Below, in pieces: positions 42,875-51,569 of a stretch of DNA of 64,000 nt. The notes beneath the pieces were generated by a model. The model did no database searches. It saw nothing but the letters and a program-made list of their open reading frames with translations, and had not been told where the DNA came from. This stretch comes from Deltaproteobacteria bacterium. Its GTDB lineage: Bacteria; Desulfobacterota; Desulfuromonadia; Desulfuromonadales; JAAYDE01. Where the stretch lies: assembly GCA_016934985.1 (NCBI GenBank), contig JAFGRU010000014.1:1-64000 (forward strand), written 5' to 3'. How positions within the stretch are numbered: position 1 is the first letter of the stretch; the number at the start of each line of letters is the position of its first letter. The position numbers were made by a program, and so were the translations under genes.

Positions 42875-43356
42875 TCTACGGCCTCCAAGTGATAAAAAAT
42901 TCTCGGCCCCGACAGCCTCCCAAAATGAATTAGTTAAATCCTCCACTTCAATAAAACCCCTGTCAACAAAAAAATCCCCCAAGCCCGTCAAATTCACCTT
43001 GGGCTTAACCGGGGGAGATAATACCTATTGGGATGATGAGCGCTGAAATCCATATCCTGAAAAAATGGGGGGGGCATCCCGAATGGCGCTAGTATAAGGG
43101 GTTGTCGCACGATCTTCGTTCCGGTGTGGGCACTCTTTCATTTCACGTCGTGGAGAGGTGACCCTCTGGTAAATTTCGGGTCGTCGTTTGACACACCGGG
43201 GTTCCTTCTCCCCGGTCTTTGTCGTGCCGGAGTATTGTTTATGGCCTCATATAAGTCACTGATTAACCGAAAGCGTTCTTGGATACTGATTTTGGTCCGA
43301 TAACGCATGGGCGGCGTGGGTAAGAAAAATGAAACCAATTTTTCGATAAACAGCGA
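42875..43356. other. Intergenic region upstream of the flavoprotein gene
   Basis: About 480 bp. It holds a leader terminator at 42968-43016. A 66-codon minus-strand frame (43138-43338) has no family I recognise and overlaps probable regulatory DNA, so I do not call it. The 43060-43210 stretch is GC-rich with CCCCGGT runs. Confidence 0.45.
42968..43016 (-). terminator. Terminator/attenuator in the flavoprotein leader
   Basis: On the minus strand TCCCCC-GGTT-AAGCCC pairs with GGGCTT-GGGGGA (bulge GGTT, 14-nt loop), followed by TTTTTTTG. It lies about 95 nt before the flavoprotein start, so it would abort transcription unless prevented. Confidence 0.6.
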
Positions 43357-44061
43357 TTATGTTTCCCTTTTCTGGCTTGTCTCACCCCCTTTTATCAGCT
43401 TCAACTCCCTTTCAAAGCATTGCGGACATATCCCGTGTGAGGCTTCGGCACCGGAAATGTCTCTGACATACTTCTCGACCGTGACCCACTCGCCCGTTTC
43501 CTCGCGAACCTTTTTGCAGTAACTGCAGATCGGATAAATTTTGCTTAAGCCATCGATAAAATGGTCCCGGCGATCTATCTCCTTCTTGTCTAATACAATG
43601 CGAAGAGACAGTTCGATCATCCTCTTAATCTGATGAATCAGTCTGATATGAAGGTCATTATGAGCGTTCTCCTTGTTGTCCAAAAAACAAACAGTCCCGA
43701 ACTGCTCTCCATCAGGGCGCTCAATGGGCATACCTACGTATGAGACCATGTCCAGTTCGACGGCAGCGGCATTGTTTTTCCATTCAATATCTTGCCGTGC
43801 ATTTGAAATCAGATTAAGCCCCCTGCTTTTTAGAGTGTGTTCACAGTACCAGCCAGAATCGGGATACCGTGACATGAGCTCTACCGAATAAGGATTACCT
43901 GCTGTCTCACTGGAAAGAAAAATTTCAATTTCATCACCATCGACACGGGTGATCAACCCCGCAGGCACACCAAGAAGTTCAGCCGCCTCATCAAGCAGGT
44001 TCTGCCACTCTCCCATAAAGTCTTCGCTAATATTTTCTCTATTAAATGGATTTCGTCCCAT
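43357..44061 (-). CDS. GAF-domain protein with C-terminal Cys4 module
   Basis: A 234-residue soluble protein. The GAF domain (about 20-160) has LLGVPAGLITRVDGDEIEIF, WYCEHTLKSRGLNLISNA and YVGMPIERPDG. The C-terminus repeats the Cys module seen in the regulator at 14735-15391: YPICSYCKKVREETGEW and HGICPQC. It may sense a small ligand or redox state and signal by contact, since it has no kinase, cyclase or DNA-binding domain. The start ATG 44061 follows AGGAG. Confidence 0.8.
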   Translation of the reverse strand: MGRNPFNRENISEDFMGEWQNLLDEAAELLGVPAGLITRVDGDEIEIFLSSETAGNPYSVELMSRYPDSGWYCEHTLKSRGLNLISNARQDIEWKNNAAAVELDMVSYVGMPIERPDGEQFGTVCFLDNKENAHNDLHIRLIHQIKRMIELSLRIVLDKKEIDRRDHFIDGLSKIYPICSYCKKVREETGEWVTVEKYVRDISGAEASHGICPQCFERELKLIKGGETSQKRET

Positions 44062-44483
44062 ACTTACATCTCCTGGCTCTATTTGTAATGGACTCTTTCT
44101 GCTTTACGTTTCTGTTAATGTTCCTCCTCTAAAACACATCAGGGCATTATTCATAGACGCAAGGTTCTTAAAAAAGTTTTCAAAAACTCTGCCTGAAAAT
44201 ATTCAGGGGAACCGAAGGGCCTAATACTACCTTGAGCCCATCCGGAGTTGCGCCACCGAACTTAATACTTTCCGAATGTACCCATTATATCAGGTAAAAA
44301 ATTATGCTGAATGATTACACTTTGCTTAAAAAATCACAGACCCATTTTGGCTGCTTTTTAAAAAAAAGGGCTCCACTTCAATTTAATCAACTCTGTTGGA
44401 CAGGAGGATCTGAGCGACGTTTTCCGTAAATAAAAAAGCCGGCTCGCAAACGAGTCGGCTTTTTTGCTCAAATGGAAGGGATG
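44062..44483. other. Intergenic region between the GAF gene and the cytochrome operon
   Basis: About 420 bp with no gene. It contains GC-rich patches at 44210-44280, no riboswitch I recognise, and the cytochrome operon terminator. Confidence 0.45.
44432..44465. terminator. Terminator of the CydA-like/octaheme operon
   Basis: Stem AGCCGGCTCG / CGAGTCGGCT (one G-U pair) with a 4-nt loop, flanked by A-run and T-run so it works in both directions. Confidence 0.82.
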
Positions 44484-47156
44484 CTAATTCTTCACCCTCA
44501 TCAACTGCCGATTGCGGAACTTATGCAGCATATTGGGGTGATGAACGCTCATATCCATGTCTTTGGTGTGGCAGAGACGGCAGTTCATTTCGGAACCGAT
44601 AGGAAGGTTGTTGGCCTGGTACTGCATAGGCGGAATATTGTCACGTTCCTGGCCGTACATGTTGGTGGCGGGGTAATTGGCGTGGGTGGAGCCGTGACAG
44701 GATTCGCACATCAGGCCCATGTTGTCGGTACGCAGGCGGAAAAGTTCGCCCGGACCGGCTGTCCAGGTATTAAAGCCATTGACATCCTTTGAAGCCGGTT
44801 TCTGGAAATCAACATGGCAGTTGAGACAGTCGGGCTCATTGATCCAGGGAATCCTGCCTTTGACCTCTTCGACGGACGCCACAACCTTGGGTTCAAGATG
44901 GCGCATCAGCCTGTCCACATCCTTGCCATGCTCCTTTTCATACTTCAAAAGGCTCAAAGCATGATCCGCCAGGGTGCCGTGACAACTGGTGCAATCGAGG
45001 TTCAAGCCGGCATGCACGCCGCGCAAACAGCCCGTGGGACCGGTGGCGGAGGCGGGATGGCACTTGAAACAGGCGTCGGTGCCACGATCGGTCAGGTAGT
45101 TGGCGTGCCAGCCGTGCATAGCGGCCGGGAAATTGGGGATTCCCTGCTGGCCCTTGGTGCCCAGAACCGGGTCGGCGTGGCAGCTTTGACAGAGCAGCGG
45201 CTTGCCGGCCCTGGCTTTTTTCAGTAGATCAGTGCCATTGATACGGTCGTGAACGCGAAGCACATCCGCCGAGGTTTCATCGGTAAAACCGGCCACACCG
45301 GCTACCCGCCACTCGCCTCCATGGCAGTTTTTACAGCCCATCTCCGTGGAAGTCGGGGCAACGAAGCGGCCGGTCGCGAGGATCTTGCCGGTTTTCTTGT
45401 CGACGGCTTCCACCGTGAAGAGCGGATAGGGATTGAAGGAGCCGTCGTCCGGATAGGGAACCACCGGAACCAGCGTCGCTTCAAAAGCCTTGAGTTTTTC
45501 GTTCAACTCCATCTCGCCGTCGGTGACAGGATTGCCGGAAACACCGCTGTTAAGAGGCAATTTTTTGCCCAGCAGAGACTCGGCAAATTCCCAGAAGCGC
45601 ACATGCTTCGAAGGATTCTCGAACCCTTTTTCCACCCGGTAATGCAGGGTCACCCCTTCGGTGACGATCTGCGGGCGTTCCCCCTTGCGCACCAGCTGAG
45701 CATAGAGATCATTGGCCGGAGGCAGAAGAATCCAGTAGGGATCGCTGTCCGAGATGCAGTGCATGCCCAGGTTGTTCCAGGCGAGCAGAACATACTCGTC
45801 GTCAGCTTTATGGGGTGGAATTTCATAGGCGGGCGCCTTCGGCTTGTAATCCACCCCTTGAGGAGCTTTTTGGCCATGCAGACCCTCGACGATATAGGCC
45901 GCCAGGGCCTCGCGTTCGGCGCGGATGCCGAAGAATTGGGGCATGTAATTGTTGATTTTGCCAAGCCCGTTAAGCATGGAATCCATACCGAAAACGCTGT
46001 TGAACTTGGCTGTGAGAGGCAGAATGTCGTTCATTACGCCGCCGATGGAATGGCAGGAGGAACACTTCAGCTGAAATATATCCTTACCCGCCTCAACCCT
46101 GTTCTCCGGGGTTATGGCTTCGAACCGGGTCCATTTGGCACTTTTGAGAACCCCTCGTTGATTGATGGAGACGGCATCAGCAACCCGGATGGAATTGGAA
46201 TACATGTGACCGTGCACCAGGTACGGCCGCCGCGCGCCTTCGCGGGTGAATTCAAATGCCCCCATGTACAAAAGACCGAGAAACAAAAGAAACAGGGCGG
46301 CGGATTGCTGCAAACCACGGGGCAGACGGATGCTCATGGCCAGCACAGCCAGGAAGATGACCGGGGAAAGGGTGAGGAACCCGTTGATATAAGTACTCAT
46401 TTCCGGAGAAACCTTCAGCATGAGGGTGCGGGTCTCGGCCGGAATTGCATACAGGTACCAGAATGCGGAAGCAAGCATGAGGATAAACGGCAAGGGCATC
46501 AATTTTACGGCGTAGCGCACCATCTTCTGCCGGACTTCGTCGTCTTTCAGAAAAGCAGCGGTAACGATGGCGAACAGGGAGGCGAAGACCAAAGCGATGA
46601 AGGTGCGGAAAAACACGGACGGCCAGAAAGTCGGGTTGAAAAAGCCGCTCCAGAAACTGCCATTTTGCAGCCAGGCCCCGGGGGTCAGCATGAAATCGAT
46701 AATCCCCGTAATGATGAACAGCGACATCCAGGCGCAGATGAAATATATCCAGCCGATAAGCAGGTGCTTTTGCCGCGCCATCTTGCCAAAGGTATAGAAA
46801 TAAACGAAAAGGGCGACGATTTCACCCACGAAAAAGACCCATTCCGTGGCCCATCCGAAGACGAAATTGTGGATCAGAACCGACGTCGCCGCCGGCGACA
46901 GAAGGGAGATGGTAAACCATATTCCAACCCCGGTGAGGCCACCGAATACCATGGTCAGCAGAAGAAAAAACTTGGTGTGCTTGCGGGTGTAATCGAGGAT
47001 CGGCTGTGAATTTTCCCGGTAGCCCTTCACTTCGCAAAGGACCAGGAAAAGGCCGCCGCCAACGGCAAAATGAGCGACATAGACATGCACGACGGCCACC
47101 AGGGCGATCCAGAAACCGCCACCCAGGATCGTAAGTTCCCAGATTGGATAATTCAC
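44484..47156 (-). CDS. CydA-like quinol subunit fused to an octaheme cytochrome c domain
   Basis: An 890-residue protein. Residues 1-310 form about seven to eight membrane helices that match cytochrome bd subunit I: His24/His29 in the first helix and ATEWVFFVGEIVALFVYFY (Glu105, Glu112, the conserved proton-path Glu pair). The GRQPW quinol-loop motif is absent. Residues 340-890 are extracytoplasmic and hold eight CXXCH haem sites, at about 365, 608, 656, 696, 722, 777, 817 and 859. It should take electrons from quinol, or return them, through haems b to a haem c wire. Terminal oxidase activity is doubtful. It overlaps the 48217 gene by 4 nt (ATGA) and its ribosome site AGGAGG is inside it. 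It resembles the OR-C/OR-N clades of the bd superfamily (recalled). Confidence 0.83.
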   Translation of the reverse strand: MNYPIWELTILGGGFWIALVAVVHVYVAHFAVGGGLFLVLCEVKGYRENSQPILDYTRKHTKFFLLLTMVFGGLTGVGIWFTISLLSPAATSVLIHNFVFGWATEWVFFVGEIVALFVYFYTFGKMARQKHLLIGWIYFICAWMSLFIITGIIDFMLTPGAWLQNGSFWSGFFNPTFWPSVFFRTFIALVFASLFAIVTAAFLKDDEVRQKMVRYAVKLMPLPFILMLASAFWYLYAIPAETRTLMLKVSPEMSTYINGFLTLSPVIFLAVLAMSIRLPRGLQQSAALFLLFLGLLYMGAFEFTREGARRPYLVHGHMYSNSIRVADAVSINQRGVLKSAKWTRFEAITPENRVEAGKDIFQLKCSSCHSIGGVMNDILPLTAKFNSVFGMDSMLNGLGKINNYMPQFFGIRAEREALAAYIVEGLHGQKAPQGVDYKPKAPAYEIPPHKADDEYVLLAWNNLGMHCISDSDPYWILLPPANDLYAQLVRKGERPQIVTEGVTLHYRVEKGFENPSKHVRFWEFAESLLGKKLPLNSGVSGNPVTDGEMELNEKLKAFEATLVPVVPYPDDGSFNPYPLFTVEAVDKKTGKILATGRFVAPTSTEMGCKNCHGGEWRVAGVAGFTDETSADVLRVHDRINGTDLLKKARAGKPLLCQSCHADPVLGTKGQQGIPNFPAAMHGWHANYLTDRGTDACFKCHPASATGPTGCLRGVHAGLNLDCTSCHGTLADHALSLLKYEKEHGKDVDRLMRHLEPKVVASVEEVKGRIPWINEPDCLNCHVDFQKPASKDVNGFNTWTAGPGELFRLRTDNMGLMCESCHGSTHANYPATNMYGQERDNIPPMQYQANNLPIGSEMNCRLCHTKDMDMSVHHPNMLHKFRNRQLMRVKN

Positions 47157-48217
47157 TTAGCCTCCTGTTTGCACTTAGCAGCCAGATTGAGCATGTAAGC
47201 CACCAGCCCCAGACCAAGGACAAGGGCAATGAGAAAGACAATCATGGGCGAGTACTGCGGCACCAGGGTCAAATCGGACAGCTGGAAATAGGGCTTCAGA
47301 AAAGCCGTCCGCACCAGGTCGCGGACAATGGCCATGAAAACAACCGTTACGAAGGTGGTTACTACTGCCGGCCAGACGCGGCGGGTGAAGCCGAAAACCA
47401 GGGCCAGAACCGCCCCGGCCAGACCAAGGATAAAAATGGCGGTGTTGAGCCCTGCCCCACCCATGAAACTGAACATGATCTCCCTGGGCAGGGTGATCAG
47501 AAACCAGAAGCCGATAATGATCTGCGCCACCGTGGCGTAAGAAAACCATTGCATGCCCTGAGAAATCCTTTTCTCTCGCTCCGGTATGGTTTTGCGCAGC
47601 TTGGCGAGAAGGGCCTGAAACAGGCCGCCGAGGGCCACGGATGCGACGACAAAATGCAGGTAGCGGGGCCAGAGAGTGGGATCGCCAAGATTCAGCATAG
47701 TTCCGGAGCGGTCAGCAAAGTAGCCCTGCCAGCTTTCCGGCACCAGCATAAGGGTCATGTTGTTAGTAAACATGAAAGCGACGACCAAGCCGAGGATAGC
47801 CGTTAAGCCAATAAAAAAGGTCCTCGCGCCAGGCATTTTGTCAAAGCGGAAGGCATAGCCATAGGCGCTGTAATAGAGCAAAATGAGCAACCCGATGACC
47901 GACAGCCAGTAAACGGCCATAAGAACCGAACTGACATAAATGAATTGTCCATAAAGAACCTGCAGGAAAAGAAAAGGAGCAACCCCAAGGTTGACAGTGA
48001 AGGCGATGGTATAAGGAAGCTTTTTTGAAATGTCCCTGCTCAGCCAGGCATCCGTTTTTCTCAGATCACTGACAAAAGCCATGATGGCCGACCCAAGCAT
48101 GACATTCATGAAAAGCAGGTGCAGGACAAAGGTAAGAATCAGGAAAAAGTAGAGCCACCCCCACGAAACCGGAATTGCATCAGCCACCGGGATAAGGTTT
48201 TCCACGGTCATGGTCAC
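47153..48217 (-). CDS. Polytopic membrane partner subunit, second CydA-like chain
   Basis: A 354-residue protein with eight or nine membrane helices and no haem c site. Early helices carry a His (TFVLHLLFMNVMLG) and later ones His and Arg-Glu positions (RYLHFVVASVALGG, LITLPREIMF) suited to haem b ligation or quinone contact. It is the first gene of the two-gene operon with the octaheme protein. I infer it forms the heterodimer partner, in the place of CydB. It has no family match to CydB that I recognise. Confidence 0.72.
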   Translation of the reverse strand: MTMTVENLIPVADAIPVSWGWLYFFLILTFVLHLLFMNVMLGSAIMAFVSDLRKTDAWLSRDISKKLPYTIAFTVNLGVAPFLFLQVLYGQFIYVSSVLMAVYWLSVIGLLILLYYSAYGYAFRFDKMPGARTFFIGLTAILGLVVAFMFTNNMTLMLVPESWQGYFADRSGTMLNLGDPTLWPRYLHFVVASVALGGLFQALLAKLRKTIPEREKRISQGMQWFSYATVAQIIIGFWFLITLPREIMFSFMGGAGLNTAIFILGLAGAVLALVFGFTRRVWPAVVTTFVTVVFMAIVRDLVRTAFLKPYFQLSDLTLVPQYSPMIVFLIALVLGLGLVAYMLNLAAKCKQEAK

Positions 48218-48706
48218 GTTCCTTTCAAGGGGAAGGGATTAACGCGGATTCACTTTCTAGAGACTCGGCCTTTTAGCTAACCGGCAACCGAAGAAGCGAC
48301 CAAAAAAAATCATTTCGACCCGGTGTTTGCCCCCAGAGTATTTTTTCGAAAGGCCAGTTTTTCAAACAAGTTTACATAAAATTTTTATAGCTTGAAGCAA
48401 ATTTGTCAATTAAAAGATAAGAAAACTTTTACTTATTTTTTCCAATCTCAAAACCAGAAAACATATCGGTGGCAATTTCCAAAAAAACTGCCTCCCCTCA
48501 TACTCCTTTGGAGATTACTTCTTCGGCAGGGTTGCAATTTTCCATCAGAAAATCAGTTTCGATTGACGTCTACCCGACCTTTATATTTTCCGTTCAATTT
48601 TTTATTGTATTATTTTATTGAACAAAAATTGTTAACTATCTATTTTAAAAGTTTTACTACAAATCGAAAAAATCCGGTTGAACTTCTCAAGGGGAAAAGT
48701 GAGCTT
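48218..48706. other. AT-rich promoter region upstream of the cytochrome operon
   Basis: About 490 bp with no gene. A minus-strand TTGACA (48404-48409) and TATAAA (48384-48389) lie 14 nt apart, shorter than ideal, and are the best promoter candidate for the cytochrome operon. The 3' end of the YeiH gene on the minus strand closes the region. Confidence 0.4.
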
Positions 48707-49639
48707 TTAGTGAATCCACCCCAGAAGGATGGCTTCCAAAGCCAGGCCGCCAACCAGAATCCAGAGGGTTATACCGAAAGCCAAGGGAGAAAATCCAACC
48801 TTTTTCAGCAGGGATTTACTCAAGCCAGCACCGATAAGAAAAAGGGTTACCACCAGACCTTGTTTGGCAATGCCGGACAACAGACGCCAGAGAGCCCCCA
48901 GTTGGGGAAAAAGGGTGTGAATCACGGCGGCTGCCACAAAGCCAATGATAAAGACCGGAATCTTGGCCCGCTTGTCCGATTTGAGACACAGCGCAGCTCC
49001 GAGGGCAACCGGGGCAATCCACATGGCCCGGGTCAACTTGACCGTGGTGCCGACAGCCAGGGCCTGGGGGCCATAAGCAGCAGCCGCGCCCACGACACTG
49101 CTGGTATCATGGATGGCCAGGGCCGCCCACTCTCCGAACTGAACCTGGCTTAAATGAAGAAGATGTCCAATAAAAGGAAAAAGGAGCAAAGCTACAGCAT
49201 TCAGGGAGAAGACGGTAGCCAGGGCGACGGCCGTTTCGTCGTCTTCCGAATTCAGCACCGGGGCCATGGCGGCAATGGCACTGCCACCACAGATAGCCGT
49301 ACCAAAGGCAATAAGGGCAGCTGTTTTTTGGCCGGTGGGAAAAATTTTTCGCAGTAGCGCTCCCAACGCCAGGGTAAACGTGATCCCGATAAGGGTATAA
49401 ACGACGGAATCCTTCCCGACGGTCCAGACCTCCCCGATTCCCAATCCGAATCCGAGCCCCACAACCGAAAGCTGCAGCAGTCTTTTGCTCCAGATAGAGG
49501 ACTTCAGCGACAGCGGATTCCCCAGCAGCAAACTGAAAAGAATGCCAGCTGTCAAGGCCTCGGTAGTGGTGACAAACGGCAGTGCGCAACAACCCGCCAA
49601 CAGTAAAAAAAGTGCTTTTTTGACTTGCTCTGTCGCCAT
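48707..49639 (-). CDS. YeiH-family putative sulfate/anion exporter (UPF0324)
   Basis: A 310-residue protein with about ten membrane helices. The repeated signatures ALTAGILFSLLLGNPL, VVGLGFGLGIGEV, AFGTAICGGSAIAAMAP and ALAIHDTSSVVGAAAAYG are those of the YeiH/UPF0324 family. The divergent LysR gene is the regulator commonly paired with it. The substrate is unsettled in this family. The ATG follows GAAAGGAGGG. Confidence 0.87.
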   Translation of the reverse strand: MATEQVKKALFLLLAGCCALPFVTTTEALTAGILFSLLLGNPLSLKSSIWSKRLLQLSVVGLGFGLGIGEVWTVGKDSVVYTLIGITFTLALGALLRKIFPTGQKTAALIAFGTAICGGSAIAAMAPVLNSEDDETAVALATVFSLNAVALLLFPFIGHLLHLSQVQFGEWAALAIHDTSSVVGAAAAYGPQALAVGTTVKLTRAMWIAPVALGAALCLKSDKRAKIPVFIIGFVAAAVIHTLFPQLGALWRLLSGIAKQGLVVTLFLIGAGLSKSLLKKVGFSPLAFGITLWILVGGLALEAILLGWIH

Positions 49640-49664
49640 AAATTATTCCCTCCTTTCAAAACAG

Positions 49665-49681
49665 TTGTTGCAATATAACAA
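49665..49681. promoter_or_regulatory. LysR-type operator between yeiH and the regulator
   Basis: TTGTT-N7-AACAA (49665-69, 49677-81) is a T-N11-A palindrome of LysR type, placed in the 96-bp gap between the divergent genes. Confidence 0.55.
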
Positions 49682-49735
49682 AGCATCTATATAATAAAAA
49701 TTAAATATTTTTTACGTTTTCCATAAGGTTTTTTT

Positions 49736-50632
49736 ATGTCAATTACCTTGCGAAAGCTTTCCGTCTTCGCCAAAGTCGCGGAAACAGGGAAAGTCACACA
49801 AGCGAGTGAACTGTTGCTGGTGAGCCAACCTGCCGTCAGCATGGCTTTGGCGGAAATGGAACAAGAGGCTGGCGGGCCACTTTTTTCCCGCCAGGGGCGT
49901 CGGCTTCTCCTTAATGACCGGGGCCGTTTGCTGTTGGAACCTGCGCAGGAGATACTGCGCAAGGTTGCCGATTTTGGGAATCTGCTGGAGACATCAGACC
50001 AAGAGCCGAGAGGGCTTTTGAGGACGGGAGCGAGCACCACCATCGGCAATTATCTTCTGCCTTCACTGATGGCCCGTTTTTCCAAACTGTTTCCCAAAGC
50101 GCGAGCATCCCTTCAGGTTGGAAATACGCAGCAGATTGAACGGGCGCTCGAACAGGGAGAAATCGATTTGGGCCTGGTCGAAGGGCCTTCCCACTCCTCG
50201 CTTTTACAAACTATGCCCTGGCGGGATGACGAACTTGTGGTTATTGCCGGCATGGGACATCCCATGAGCAGGAAAAAACCTGTGACGGACGAAATGCTTA
50301 TTACTACCGACTGGATTATGCGTGAACCAGGATCAGGAACCCGGGAAGTTTTCGAAACGGCCCTGACAGAATGGGGGAAAAGTATTCAAATCAGTTTGGA
50401 ACTGGGGCACACGGAAGCCATCAAGAAGGCTGTTGAGGCCGGTCTGGGGCTGAGCTGCCTGTCACGGCTCGCCGTCCAACGGGAGTTGGAGAACGGCTGG
50501 CTGGTGGAAATCGGCACACCCCTCAACCTTAAAAGGTCTTTGAAAATCCTGCTGCGGAAAGATACTTCCCGGACCCGGTTGCTGCAATCTTTTCTGGATT
50601 TGCTGCAAACCGATGCGGCTGAGCAACTATAA
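49736..50632 (+). CDS. LysR-family transcriptional regulator
   Basis: A 298-residue protein with an N-terminal winged HTH (SITLRKLSVFAKVAETGKVTQA and LLVSQPAVSMALAEMEQ) and a periplasmic-binding-like effector domain (LLRTGASTTIGNYLLP, GEIDLGLVEGP, MREPGSGTREVFE). It is closest to the CbbR/YeiE-like group. It is divergently paired with a YeiH transporter and likely controls it. A palindrome with LysR spacing lies between the two genes. Confidence 0.92.
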   Translation: MSITLRKLSVFAKVAETGKVTQASELLLVSQPAVSMALAEMEQEAGGPLFSRQGRRLLLNDRGRLLLEPAQEILRKVADFGNLLETSDQEPRGLLRTGASTTIGNYLLPSLMARFSKLFPKARASLQVGNTQQIERALEQGEIDLGLVEGPSHSSLLQTMPWRDDELVVIAGMGHPMSRKKPVTDEMLITTDWIMREPGSGTREVFETALTEWGKSIQISLELGHTEAIKKAVEAGLGLSCLSRLAVQRELENGWLVEIGTPLNLKRSLKILLRKDTSRTRLLQSFLDLLQTDAAEQL

Positions 50633-50860
50633 ATTATTAAAAATTTTTATCGATAAAAATCAGTAATTTTTGATAATTTTTAGCTAAACATAAGATTCAG
50701 AAATTACTCCTTTTAAACAATTTTCCCCTTGATTTTAATTATTCTGGAGGTTCCCCGAACACTCCCCCGAATTAAATCGGTTTTTTTATTACAGTTTGAG
50801 CGTTTCCCTCCGATATAAAGAGAGGGACAGATACCATCCAAAAACAATCCTTAACGAAAG

Positions 50861-51250
50861 ATGGACAAGATGGCCATTTCCGGAACAGAAACCGTGAGTA
50901 CTACTTTTTCCGGCAAGGTCGCGGGAGAGACCCAAAGATATTCAAATAAAGCGGAGAAAGAAAACACATTCAAGGTCGTCTTTGAAGAAATAATGGAGAA
51001 CGGCCTGCTCAAATATGCCGAGAAGAAAAGAAGAGAAAAAATGAGGGAGGAAATCCTCGGCAAAATGGGGTTGAGCGAAGAGGCCTTAAAAGAGCTGCCG
51101 CCGGAAAAAAGGATGAAAATCGAGGCAAGAATCAGCGAGGAAATCATGAAAAGACTTGCAGCTGAACATGAACTGAATAAAAAAGGGGATAATGCAGGAG
51201 AAAATCAACGGCAATCGCTCCTCTTTACCTCCGCCTTTCTGGACCGGTGA
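50861..51250 (+). CDS. Hypothetical charged helical protein
   Basis: A 129-residue soluble, strongly charged protein, mostly helical (KYAEKKRREKMREEILGKMG, then ARISEEIMKRLAAE), with a Ser/Thr-rich N-terminus. I do not recognise a family. The start ATG 50861 has no obvious ribosome site; ATG 50870 is an alternative. It is transcribed alone. The gene may be real because codon use is coherent, but it is unsupported by context. Confidence 0.45.
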   Translation: MDKMAISGTETVSTTFSGKVAGETQRYSNKAEKENTFKVVFEEIMENGLLKYAEKKRREKMREEILGKMGLSEEALKELPPEKRMKIEARISEEIMKRLAAEHELNKKGDNAGENQRQSLLFTSAFLDR

Positions 51251-51427
51251 GGTATAAGGGTACGGACGATTCTAAAAAAGAAATAGATTTTTCCCCTTTT
51301 CCATAAAGTTATTCAACAATTAACCAACACCACCCTGCCACTCAAGAGTTAAGTACCCTGTTCCCGGAACTCCCAGAACTCCGATGCTGAGAAAAAACTA
51401 TCAAATAACAAAAAAGATTATCAAAAA

Positions 51428-51477
51428 GGGTCCTGACTAGTTAAGCACTTCTAGAAGTGTTTAACTAGTCAGGACCC
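51428..51477. repeat. Near-perfect 23-bp palindrome
   Basis: GGGTCCTGACTAGTTAAGCA-CTT at 51428-51450 pairs with the complement at 51455-51477 with a single G-U position and a 4-nt loop CTAG. There is no T-run after it on the plus strand but a T-run on the minus side. It may be a secondary terminator for thiC or a transposon-end relic. Confidence 0.5.
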
Positions 51478-51514
51478 GAAAATTATATAGCCAATCACCT
51501 TGCATAATAACCAC

Positions 51515-51550
51515 AAAAAAAGCCGGCTCAAAAACAAGCCGGCTTTTTTT
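51515..51550 (-). terminator. thiC terminator
   Basis: Stem AGCCGGCT / AGCCGGCT (self-complementary) flanked by A7 and T7, 20 bp past the thiC stop. Confidence 0.85.
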
Positions 51551-51569
51551 CTCTAGCGATTCCAATAAA

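Larger units (their letters stand above)
51251..51569. other. Intergenic region with two hairpins between convergent genes
   Basis: No gene. Contains the long palindrome at 51428-51477 and the thiC terminator at 51515-51550. Confidence 0.5.

Noticed and set aside
45249-47009. A 586-codon plus-strand frame opposite the octaheme gene
   Set aside because: It is antisense to a gene with eight CXXCH motifs and bd-type helices, and shows no protein motif; a coding shadow of GC-rich DNA.
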